From Cucumis sativus (Eukaryota; Streptophyta; Magnoliopsida; Cucurbitales; Cucurbitaceae), in assembly GCF_000004075.3 (NCBI RefSeq), contig NC_026656.2, positions 22,020,607-22,084,606 on the forward strand: a DNA stretch of 64,000 nt, in the 5' to 3' direction. Position numbers and translations under genes: made by a program. Positions 48,271 through 58,841 of the stretch are shown piece by piece (the first letter of the stretch is position 1; every line of letters starts with the position of its first letter). A model generated the notes under the pieces. That model saw only the letters and a list, made by a program, of their open reading frames with translations, was not told the DNA's origin and ran no database searches.

Positions 48271-50547
48271 ATGGACGACGAGTTCCACGATTGGGAGCTT
48301 CTCCATGAGTATGACCCCACTTTCCCCCAACCCTACTCTTCCAATCTTCCCTATTCGAACTCGACGTTTTCGAAGGAATTTGAAGGCGATTCGGGCACCG
48401 AAAGCACAATCTGTTTGGATTACTTCTCTCTTCGTAATCACGAATCGAGTCCAAAAACTCCCCTGAAGTTTACTGTAACTAATGGGTGTTTGGTCGAGAT
48501 AGAAAACCTCAGCTCCGTTGATTCTGGTTCGGAGATTCGGAGTTGTCGTAAGAATACGAGTGAATTTGGGTCTGACTTGGGAGACGACCTTTTGGGCGAA
48601 TGTGAATTGAACCAATCTCACGAGAACGGTCCTTTAGGTATTACGAAAAGCGTAGCTGGGTTCGAAGAAATTTCAATCGAGGACGAGAATTTGGATAGAC
48701 GGGAGACCGATGATGGTGAATTGAAAGGCTCTCCTCTTGTTGCCAGAGATGAACTGCTTCGTGTGAAGGACACGTATGACCCGACGGAATCCGAAGAACC
48801 TAGAGAAGAAAGTGAGAGCCAAGATGAGATTTTGGACGACACTTATTCTAATTGGAGTGGAAACGAGTCATTTGCAATGAAATCTGGAGACGATGGAAAA
48901 GAGAACGATGCAGGCAGCGATCATATAGAGAGTGTAAATGATATTTCGAACAATGAAGATGAAGATTCGAGTGAGAAAATAGATGTGGCAATGGCGGTAG
49001 AAGAAGTGAAAGTTGAGGCAAAATCTGGTGAGTTAGAGGCACAGAGGACGAAAGCTGTGTGGTGGAAGGTTCCTTTTCAGGTTTTGAGGTATTGCTTTTT
49101 AAGGGCTAGCCCTGCATGGTCCTTTTCTGTGGCTGCTGCTTTCATGGGAATGATGATATTGGGACGTAAATTGTACAAGATGAAGAGGAAAGCTAAAAGC
49201 CTTCACTCGAAGATTGCGGTGAATGATAAGGTTAGTTATTGCGTCTTTCGATTACCATATTTTTGTCATCCTTGGGAGAACTTCTTTCGTTTAATACCCC
49301 TTTTGGAAGTAAGCAACGTAGTTTTGAATCAATCGGTGTTAAACATATTTGGAGATCCAGTTCAATTCCAAGCAACCTCATTTGTTTTATGGGATGTGGT
49401 TCTTGTGATTGAGATGGTGTTTTTCTAAGCTTGTGATTGTTTCAATAGAATAACTCTCCTCTCAATGCAATTTCTTTGATTGACATTGGAGCACCTGTGA
49501 TCCATCATAAATCCTCTCTTTTAATTGTGCTTTTTGTGTTGAAATTGATGTGCACTATCTTCTGGATTGCACAGGCAAGTGCCACCCTTGTATCATTATG
49601 CAGCTCTTTCCATTATTCACATCAAACAAATAATTAAAATATTTTATAAAAGAAATAAGAAATTTTCAACATGGCACAATTTTATGAACAATGTGGTAAG
49701 ATGCACAAAGATGATGGACTTGTAGAAACTAACCAAAATTTGTTGTTTACTTCTGGAACTACCTTATTTTCATTATTTGTGGCTAAAGAAGCCCTGTAGC
49801 CAGTGCCAAGAAACTTGATTCCTTTAGTAGTGCCATTATACGTTTTTTCCTACCTTTGTTAGAACATTTGGAAAAGGAACTTCAGATGATTTAATGCCTA
49901 AACACGAGGGGCATATAGAATCAAACCCTTCTGGTTTGTTTATATTTGTAGTTAGGGTTAGACTTATACACGTCTCGACTTAACTCACGGGAAAGCTTTA
50001 TCTAACCCTATAATATTTAGGTGTAAAGAAAACTCGTTAGGTAGGTGACCAACATGGGTTTAAAGACATTCCTTCCTATACCCATGTTCTTTATCTACCA
50101 TAAGCCAATTCGCGATGATTGAGATGACGAAAATAAATTTGAAAGCATAGTAGAACCCATTAAAACTTTTAAAGACTGAGATGCAGTTGGATTATCGAAT
50201 GAAATCTTGTTAGTGGGTCAATTAGCCTGGGTTAGAACTAGAAGCTTTCAAGCCTACCTATAGGCTTATTGACTTTTGTGATGTATAACTTTCTCATTAC
50301 GAGGGAAAAATGAGGCTTTGTCCCCCTTCCCATATGCATACAAATTCATTTCATACTCTGGAAAACTTGATTGAATGATGGCAAAAACTTAATACTGGTA
50401 CACAAATTTTTGTAGAGGGTATCACACTTTGCAGATCGGGCTGCACGTTTGAATGAGGCCTTTTCGGTGGTGAGACGGGTGCCTGTGGTGAGAGGTCCAT
50501 TGACAGGTGGAGGTGCAAATTCTTGGCCTGCCATGAGTATGAGATGA
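48271..50547 (+). CDS. Acidic single-pass membrane protein resembling ATG8-interacting ATI3
   Basis: Two exons: 48271-49230 and 50416-50547 (TGA), 363 residues. Residues 1 to about 255 are acidic and low in complexity (many E, D, S), starting MDDEFHDWELL. At about 265-300, WWKVPFQVLRYCFLRA then FSVAAAFMGMMILGRKLY looks like an amphipathic segment plus a transmembrane helix followed by a basic stop-transfer (KMKRKAK). The C-terminus RLNEAFSVVRRVPVVRG ends in WPAM at 357-360, three residues from the end. This layout resembles the ATI3 / DUF6821 group, ER membrane proteins that bind ATG8 through a C-terminal WxxL-type motif for selective ER autophagy. Here Met replaces Leu in the last motif position. 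The family name is from memory. Reading past 49230 would give an unrelated 65-residue tail, which I reject. Confidence 0.7.
49945..50125 (-). mobile_element. Degraded tRNA-derived SINE, same family
   Basis: On the minus strand it has CATCGCGAATTGGCTTATGG, a damaged box B, the CACCTACCTAACGAG core and GTCGAGACGTGTATAAG near the 3' end. It lies in the 1,185-bp intron of the ATI3-like gene. I could not define a target duplication. Confidence 0.6.
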
Positions 50548-50640
50548 AGTTTCTTGTATTCATGAAAATCTAAACTATTTTGAGATGTTGGAGGTCTGGT
50601 TGTGTGCAACATAGTATGTAAATGTGAAGTTCATAGGTAG

Positions 50641-50644
50641 TTTT

Positions 50645-50676
<32 letters not shown>

Positions 50677-50679
50677 TTT
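50641..50679. repeat. (TTTC)n microsatellite
   Basis: Eight to nine uninterrupted TTTC units start about 95 bp after the ATI3-like stop codon, probably in its 3' UTR. Confidence 0.9.
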
Positions 50680-51500
50680 GCGATGATTTGTGTGTAAATG
50701 ATGAATATGTAAGCCTCTTCCACACCAACTGTACTTTTTAGAATTTTGTATGATAAGATTTTACAGATTCAATGGATAATAGACATGTGCACCCCCGAAG
50801 AAGTGTTTGTTTAGTTTTAGTAATTCATGGAGATGAATGAAGATTGAAAGTTTATCATTTATGGTGTTTTTTTGGATAAATTTGAGAAGCAAATGAACTT
50901 CAAGCATGGTGAGATAGTATTATTTTGTGATCATATATTTTGGTAATATGATTTGGTTTGATTGGAGGTGACAAAAAGGGACTCTTGATCTTGATGATAC
51001 CTTCCAATCTTCTCATTCCCAATTGCTCTAAAATCTCAAATTAAAAGAGCTCTCACCCAAACCAACCTCTCAATTTTCGCCCTCAAATTTATCCCTAATT
51101 TTGAGATAAATAAGATTTTATATTGGATGACTAAATTTATGAAACAATGTATATTTTGCTTAATTGGTCATTACATTATATCCTAATCTTAGTCATTTAT
51201 TTGCTGGAAAATTTTGCACCAAATATTTTCTATATGTCAGTGAAATTTTTATCCTTAATCTTCTACTACATCATAACTCACTCTTTATAGATTTATTTAA
51301 TAAGATTTTGAAAATATATATCATTTAAGTAATTCATAATATGTTGTTTAGTTAGATTTAAAATATCTTTATATTATTTTAAAGTTATAAACTAATTATA
51401 TCTATCTTTAATAAATCTCTATATATTTATTTACTAAGCTTTCGAAAATATATAATTAAAGAGTTGTTAATATTTGTTAGTTAGAATTTGAAAAAAAAAA

Positions 51501-51645
51501 GTATTTTTAATAACTTTTGAAAAAAATGTATTTTTAAGAACTTTTTTTTTAAAAAAAAGTGTTTTTAATAATTTTTTCAAAAACTGTATTTTTAATAATT
51601 TCTTTTGAACAAAATGTATTTTTAATAAGATTTTGAAATATTTAT
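51501..51645. repeat. Minisatellite with GTATTTTTAATAA units
   Basis: Five units begin with GT[A/G]TTTTTAA at 51501, 51528, 51559, 51586 and 51616, with spacing 27, 31, 27 and 30 bp, each followed by a T-rich then A-rich segment. Confidence 0.75.
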
Positions 51646-52397
51646 ATTTATTATTTTAATTTTGTATTAAACTAATTTTTAGACTATTTCTTATATGTTT
51701 ATTTAAGATATAAATCATTCGTAGTCTACACTAGTAGATGAGTTGAAACTTTTGACTATTATGTTGAAACTTTTGACTATTATGTTTTATTTGTATGTTC
51801 GTTTCAATAATGTGTTTTATTTATATCTTCTTTTGAATCTACCTAAACAAGGAGAGATCTAGTAAGGAGCAAAGGGACATATGGTTCTAACATTTCCAAA
51901 ATTTGTATTTTAATATTAATTTTGAAGCGTAACATTACAATATATATTAAATAATGTTTTATTATTACTAAATTCTGCCGATGGTACCGTGGTTGTGCCT
52001 CTTCAAAAATCAATGTTTTGAGTTGAAATCTTATTTATTAGCATATGTGAATTGATTCAAGCTTAAGGTAGGTTATTGGATTTCACAAAACACATGCCTA
52101 TTTACATATTAATTATCAAAGCATAAACCTCTTTGGTAGAGGTCCTATCCCACCCTCTCTTGATTTGGCTACAAACTTGGTATCATATAAAAGATGATAT
52201 GGATAGCTACTAGTTTGAGTTTGATATAATAAAGATCCATAATAATATAATCCTTACACCTACGTGACGTTCCCCCACATAATCTCTTCCAAAATGCCTT
52301 TTTTATCGCATTCGGTGCGGTTCCTGAAGCCCAATGTTAATATCAAAACTACGCGTCGCTTTTAAATTCCACAGTCATCGTTGTCATCATCTCTCCC

Positions 52398-53813
52398 TCA
52401 TTTGCACGCCGGCAGCGGCGGCCCACACAAGCAATCGTTTCCCACAAACGACGTAGCCGGGAACTTCGTCGCCGGAAGCAGGCCACACAAATGGTTGTAG
52501 CTCACATTCAAGTTTTTCAGCCCCACCACCCCGCCGGGTACTTTACCGAACACCACATTTCTCGACAAATCCAAGTACTTCAAGCTCTTCACTATCCTCA
52601 AATCCTGCAGCTTAAAATTCAACTTGTTTCCGGCTCCCCAAAATCCGACCAAGTAATCCGTCCGGTTCAACAATCCCACCGGACTCCCCCAAATTTCGTT
52701 CTCCGATAAATCAATGTAATCGTAGAAAAACGTTTCAGTCGGCTTCCAATCGTCCAGCTTCATTTTGATCCCACATTTCGCCAATTTCAAAGAGTATATA
52801 ATCGGCGACGACGTCACCCATTTCGGAATTTTCCCCAGATGAAATTTGTTGTAAGATAAATCCAACGACTCGATCCCTTTCACAAACAACTCCGGGAACG
52901 GATCCACCAGCGAATTCCGAGACAGATCCAGGTTGAATATTTTCGTCAAATTTCTGAAGCTTTTCGGCACAACTCCAGAGATGTAATTGGATGAGAGATC
53001 GAGTGTATCCAGAGCCCTAAAATTTCCAAGAAAATCAGGAATATTTCCTGTTATCAAATTGTGCCCTAACTCTAGATAACTAAGCTTCGGAGCCAGGGAT
53101 GAAATTGAACGCGGAATTTTGCCGGTGAGTTTATTGTGTGAAAGTCTGAGAATCCTCAACTCCGGAAACGATCCCCAAATATCCGGAACAGCACCGGTGA
53201 ATCGATTCCGTTCGAGGCTGAGGAACGTCAGACTTTTGAGTTGCTTGATTCCAATGGGTATGGATCCAGTGAGAAGGTTGCTACCGAGTATAAGCTGAGT
53301 CAGGCGAGTCATTTTGGAAATCGAACTGGGAATAGGACCAGTGAATCTGTTACCTTGAACACTAAATGCCTCAAGTTGGCTCATATTTCCTATAGCGGCC
53401 GGTAATTGACCTGAAAGCTTATTGTTCTCGATGTACACAAAGAGTAGTTTAGGGAGTTTGAAGAGAGAAAGTGGAAAAGGACCTGAAATGTTACGAAGGT
53501 TAACAAGATAGATTCCGTCCAAGTAAGGGAGGTTGGAGAGGGAGTTGGAGATGGTGCCGGAGAGAAAGGCATTGGGGCGGTCTAGTTGGCCGTAGAGGCT
53601 GAGACTGGTGACGCGATTGGGGACGGAGCAAGTGACTCCATCCCAAGTACAGCAGTCGACCCCAGGCTTCCATGAGGACAAAATGCCGGAGGGGTCGGCA
53701 GTAATGGCGGACTTGAAAGCAAGAAGAGCTTTCTGGTCGGCGACATGACAGGTGGAAACAAGGTTGAAAAAGAGAAGGAGAAATGGAAGAGCGAAAAAAG
53801 AAGAGACGTTCAT
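52398..53813 (-). CDS. Secreted leucine-rich-repeat protein (DRT100/PGIP-like, no kinase)
   Basis: A single-exon frame of 471 residues. A signal peptide covers about residues 1-24 (MNVSSFFALPFLLLFFNLV). The LRRNT_2 cap follows (QKALLAFKSAI...CCTWDGVTC). About ten to twelve plant-type extracellular LRRs of LxxLxxLxLxxNxLxGxIP form run through about residue 440, with an irregular island near 315-400. The C-terminal cap ends CLCGPPLPACK. There is no transmembrane helix or kinase after the LRRs, so the product should be apoplastic. Proteins of this layout include DRT100-like and polygalacturonase-inhibitor-like proteins. The exact ligand or function is unknown. ATG 53813 places the signal peptide correctly. 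Confidence 0.85.
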   Translation of the reverse strand: MNVSSFFALPFLLLFFNLVSTCHVADQKALLAFKSAITADPSGILSSWKPGVDCCTWDGVTCSVPNRVTSLSLYGQLDRPNAFLSGTISNSLSNLPYLDGIYLVNLRNISGPFPLSLFKLPKLLFVYIENNKLSGQLPAAIGNMSQLEAFSVQGNRFTGPIPSSISKMTRLTQLILGSNLLTGSIPIGIKQLKSLTFLSLERNRFTGAVPDIWGSFPELRILRLSHNKLTGKIPRSISSLAPKLSYLELGHNLITGNIPDFLGNFRALDTLDLSSNYISGVVPKSFRNLTKIFNLDLSRNSLVDPFPELFVKGIESLDLSYNKFHLGKIPKWVTSSPIIYSLKLAKCGIKMKLDDWKPTETFFYDYIDLSENEIWGSPVGLLNRTDYLVGFWGAGNKLNFKLQDLRIVKSLKYLDLSRNVVFGKVPGGVVGLKNLNVSYNHLCGLLPATKFPATSFVGNDCLCGPPLPACK

Positions 53814-56800
53814 GATTAATGAAATGACTCAATGAGATGAGAGTGAAAGTGGGAATTTAGAGAAATAAAAGAAGAGGGAGGGAGGTGAAGCCGTGAAGGT
53901 GTTGAAGAAGGTGTTGAAGGTGATGGCGTCGGCCACAGTTGTTGACCGTTGAAATGATGATTGGAAGGTCACACCTGTCACCCATACAACTTAATGGAAA
54001 GGCCATGTGGGACTTTGGAGGTAAATGCACATTTTTTAGCTTTACTTTCACAACTTCTATTATGGTCGAACTCTTTTATTGCTTCAATCCCTAGATTTGT
54101 ATTATTACACTCATCCCAACTCAATTTACATTATATATTATCCACTTCCATAATTCATAAATGTATTCTATTTGGATGAGTTTGTCAAAATTGATCCTAC
54201 CTCACTTTAAATCAAATATAATTCACTCTATTCGTAAAAGTTAGTGAGCCTCGCATACAATAAAACCAACCTCTTGTTTTCACTTCAAAATTTTCTCTTC
54301 CTTACCTTTGCCGTGATTGGGCAAGACTTAACCTTTTGCTATTTTTCAATTGAATCTCATTTGTTAAACCAAAAAAAAAAAAAAAAAAAAAAAAAAACAT
54401 AAAATCTATCTTAAGATGATATAAGTTAAAGATTAAATCAACTTATCGGAACTAAAGTCCAATTTTTATTCCACATATTTTCCTTTTATCTTATTTTTTT
54501 CCATCAATTTTGTTGGTTCAAATTCATGGGTAAGAAATAGTATGATATAGACGTGGATAAGACACCAATAATATTGTTTCCAATACAAGGCAGATCCCTG
54601 ATGTGTGTGTAGATATCCTTAGTTACATTATTTGGAGATGCTTTCTAGATGCATGTAACTCTATTTATTATTCATCTTCAATGGTATGTGTACATATACT
54701 CATTTATTTTCTCTCTTTTAAGAAAGATCAATATATATATTTACGAGTGGTATAAAAAGAGTTCATTTTATTCATCATTTGTAATATTTATAATCAACCA
54801 ATTTAAGAAACACTATTAGCAAATTGAATGAATTTGTGACAATTTTCTTCTTTTTCTGTTCTTGAGGTTTGCAAGAGTGACGTTCCTTCTCTTCTCTATT
54901 CAATAATATTGTGAAATTTAGAGCAAATAACATGAGCTCATGGACTATCTTCCAACATTAATTAAAAAAGGTAATTCATCCTATACTCAATTGATCTCCC
55001 CCCAAAAAAAAGCTATTAGTTTAATTTCTTGTAGATCTTTTTGTTATAATAAATGGATTGTATGGTTTAATTTTGATTTTAATAGTACAAATTTTATGTG
55101 AATTATTGAATTCTATTGTATCATGTAATTTAGTTAAATTACGTAGGATTATCATTTTTCTAATTTTTATTTTCTTTTGGTAGTTGTTAAAAATTAGTCT
55201 TGCAATACTTTTGATAAATCTTAAAATTGGCTTTTTAAAGTTAGTATCGATCAAAATTGGTTAAAAAATAACGAACAATTTTCATGTTTGGAAAGATGAT
55301 CATCGAATACCGAAAATGTAAACAAGACCATTATATTAAAATTTATTGAGTGCTAACTAAGAACAGAAAAAACAAACAAATAAATAAAGAAAAGAAATAC
55401 TAATAAGCAAATAAATAAAGAGGAATAAAGATGTTTTCATCTATCTTTAATCTTAAATGAATTAAGATCCTCAACAAAAGGTTTGTTTGACCTTGAAAAA
55501 TATAATATTTTCTCAAAAGGGAATTTTGTTTAAATATTATTTTGATAACAATATTTTAAGAACCTTTGAAAATAAAGTTGTTTGACTTGCAAAGCATTAC
55601 AGTTTTTTTCAAAATTACCGACACTTGAAAAGGTAAACTTACGTTTAAATTCATTAAAAAATGATGCGACCAAAACCAAAGTTATGAAATTTGTAGAACT
55701 TGACTTCTAGCTAGAATGGTACCACTACCACCATATAAACCATTCCTTGGACCTTTGACGATCATTGCTACTTTCAATGGGTCACCAAGAAGTCCATTTT
55801 TCCTATAGAAGATGCAATGTCTTTGGTAAGATATTCTCTTTTTGCTACTCTCAATTTAGGTAAATGGAACTAATTATTACAATTCCTCTTGCTAAGCTAT
55901 ATAGATCTACGTTTAAAGTGGACAATATCACGTATTTGTAAAAGTGTCGTTGATTGTTCTAACAATTTGAATTATCAAGTTTTATTTTATTAGATTTTTC
56001 TAGTATGTATGTAAGATCAAACCTCTTTCATTCTATTACTTTAAATTAATCTTTTTAAATCAAAGCAAAAGTTTATGTAGTTCATATTACTTTACTTTCT
56101 AAACTAGTTTAGATGTATTAATTAAAGAGATTCTTAATAAGTTATATAGTCTATATTTGTTCTAAGTCCTAACCAACCTAAGTACATCTTCAATATAAAA
56201 TTAGATTTAGACTATGATTCTATACCAATTAATAAACACAAAGAAACTTTCGTAGTTTCGTTTTAGACTCATTCTAATTATATACCATAGATCTCTCTCA
56301 CTTCACTAGCTAATGTAAGACTTTATTTTTCTTAACGGAACTAAAGTCGGTAAGATATTTTGATCTACTCTATAAAACAATATATTAGCTAAATGTCTAA
56401 ATTGAAAGGAAATAATACATGTCAACTACTCCTAATTAAGATTTGAATGTCAAAGTTAGGTTGGCTTTTAATAATTATTTTGATTGAAGTATTTATATAC
56501 TTAAAATAAAATTCAACAATAAAAAAATCACTTAATATCCTTTCAAAATTCATAGTGTAAATTGAGAAAAAAAATTATTAGAAATGGCAAAACTATTGAA
56601 TATATATACATATAAGAAAATTACAAAAATTTAAGATAATGCTATAACTAAAAATGAAAAGAAGAAGAAAGAAAAAACTATAACTAATCTGAACCAATTT
56701 TAATATAAATTTATAATGAAAAGTATATTGAAGATTAAATTAAAAAAGAAAATAAACAAGTTTTTGAATAAACAAATTTAGTGTGTAAAGTATTAGTGTA

Positions 56801-57902
56801 ATCTTCCTCAAATTAAATATTATCAATCTCAGTATATTTTAACTTAAAAGTCGGTTCGTTTTATAAAATTAAACAAAAATTTGCCGCCTAATTCCACCAA
56901 ACATAAAGTGTACATTCCCAAGTAATTTTTAATTTTCATACTTTAAACCAATCATATCAATTTTATATTTTCCAAATGTAATTTGTAGAATTATCGGAAT
57001 GATTAATAAACATGAATTTGAAATATTTTAAAAAATGAATATTTGGAAATGATTTAAATCATTCGTTGTTTTAATAAATAAGAAACCAAAAATTAGGCGT
57101 AAAGTTATATCTAAACTCCACATTTTGAATAAATGAAAAAGTAAATATGAAAATGAATGCGGGTGGCATGGCGTAGTCAAATACGTTATTTGCCACCTCA
57201 GATTTCGTTGTACGTGTCAGACTTTGATTGGTTGTCGGTGAGCTTCAATCATCTCATTTCGTATTAATTTTTAATCTTCAAATAAACTCATAAATAAACC
57301 TTTTTAAATAGTTGATGTAAATGAAAATTTTACAAATTAAAATGACTAAACAATAATGTAAAATGTACATAAGAGAGATTTATATATAGTTTTCATTCTT
57401 AGAATATAGTATGATTTTTCTATAAAAAAATGGAGTTATAATCGAAATAAAGATGAAAAAACAAACAATAAAATGAAAAGTTCAAAAATAAAAGAATGAT
57501 GTAATTGGTGGGAAGAATGGGAAGAAGAGGAAGAGGAAGAGGGTAAAGAGTAGAGTTAAGTGGTGCTTTGCTTACGTATGGAGGGAAATATAATTTAGAT
57601 TTTGAAGTTTTAGAGAGAGAGGATGAACAGTTGAAATGAGAAATTTAGAGAGAGACGATTGGATTTGAAATTGTGGAATGGAACTGTTTTCAAATGAAAA
57701 CGAAATCGATGATTTCGATCATGGAACGCTAATCTTGACGACGCTCCTAACATGAGGCGGATACGCTAATCTTGATTACCTTCAATCAGGTCAATCTATG
57801 CTTTTATCTTCCATTAATTCTCTTTCCTTCAACTTCACACCTCATTTTCTCTCAATTTCTTTTCTTCTCTTCCTTCATTGCTTTTCCGTTTACAGATTCC
57901 CG
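53814..57902. other. AT-rich intergenic region LRR gene to SUN gene
   Basis: About 4.1 kb. The left 200 bp is the LRR gene promoter. A 27-base A-run lies at 54371-54397. The rest is AT-rich with short simple repeats. A purine-rich stretch near 57515-57560 and GAGAGA runs near 57610-57655 precede the SUN gene leader. I found no supportable coding region; the short frame at 55021-55254 is low complexity. Confidence 0.55.
54371..54397. repeat. Poly-A tract (27 bases)
   Basis: An uninterrupted A-run in intergenic DNA. No retroelement body could be recognised on either side. Confidence 0.9.
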
Positions 57903-58835
57903 ATGCCGACTGCAATTCAAGGTTTGCATGCGATTTCTGTCACTACATTTCTATCAACTCTCATCGATTTTGGATTCTAGTTTTTCCCATTCCTCCGTTC
58001 TGTTCTTTAATGAATCTGTGATCGTCTGTGTGAAATGTTTATTAATTATGAAATGATTCTTATTTATGTGCGACGTGATACGTTGAAATTAATTAGTGTC
58101 TGATTGTTCAATTGGTTTACCGACACCATCACAACCTGGTGATGATCAATTGGAAGCTCTTATAATTCATCTCAATCTTTAACTTTAGGAATCCTCTTAG
58201 ATGTGGCCACGACACCATCCGGTTTTGGTGGGACGGTGTTTCTTTTGCATAAAAAGGAGTTGTTTGCTTAGCTGCCAAGATCTTTATTTATTTTGTCGAG
58301 AACTTTTCATTTCCAGTAAACGAGATCATCGTTTCCTATACGAATTTCTCCGGATGTTTTCATGATTTGACGGTGAAGTACTATGTGTTCGAAATTTAGT
58401 TCTTCTTTACAATTTATTTAGAAATTGAAAATTTGTTATTAATGTTGCTGCTGAATTTTTTAAGACTAGCTATCAATGATCTATTATATTTCTCATGAAC
58501 CTTGGAGTGCATTGCATAATTTTAAATTCATAATTCTAATCTGATTAATTTTCGTTTCTTCTCAAGTATGAAATTACGAAGCTGTTACAAAAGCTACCGT
58601 TTTCTTTATCAAAGGTGTGACTTGAAATAGACACAACATTCTGCTGTAACATGCCTGGCTTGGATATTTGTTTATAACTAATCTTCTCCTTTTTGTTACA
58701 TCTGGATAATTCTATATCATTGCTCATGTGTTTGGAAAGTGAGTATTAATGTTAGCTCATGATTTATTTCGTGCAGAATACTCCTTTTCCTATATTCTTA
58801 GGCACGGGCACTGGATGATTAGTGGCCTGAATTGA
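57903..58835 (+). promoter_or_regulatory. Putative spliced uORF in the SUN gene leader
   Basis: If the leader exon ends at 57921 (AAG/GTTTGC) and joins at 58777 (GTGCAG/AATAC), an ATG at 57903 opens a 25-codon frame (MPTAIQ then EYSFSYILRHGHWMISGLN) that stops with TGA at 58833-58835. The main ATG is only 6 bases further on. Such an arrangement could reduce or couple translation of the SUN protein. Both splice sites are inferred. Confidence 0.4.
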
Positions 58836-58841
58836 TGTGAG

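Larger units (their letters stand above)
50548..52397. other. Intergenic region ATI3-like gene to LRR gene (convergent)
   Basis: About 1.85 kb of AT-rich sequence containing the TTTC microsatellite, a 27-31-bp minisatellite (51501-51645) and a 21-bp tandem doublet at 51742-51783 (GTTGAAACTTTTGACTATTAT twice). No gene seen. Confidence 0.6.

Noticed and set aside
48001..48621. 206-codon minus-strand reading frame
   Set aside because: It overlaps the first exon of the ATI3-like gene on the other strand and shows no domain. It looks like a shadow of that coding bias.
49231..49428. Read-through tail of the ATI3-like first exon
   Set aside because: A GTTAGT donor at 49231 and an in-phase exon at 50416 restore the family C-terminus.
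52398..53813. LRR receptor kinase
   Set aside because: The protein ends after the LRR cap. No transmembrane helix or kinase follows downstream on the minus strand.
55680..55860. Possible retroelement pol fragment
   Set aside because: Translations gave no convincing motif. The resemblance is too weak to annotate.
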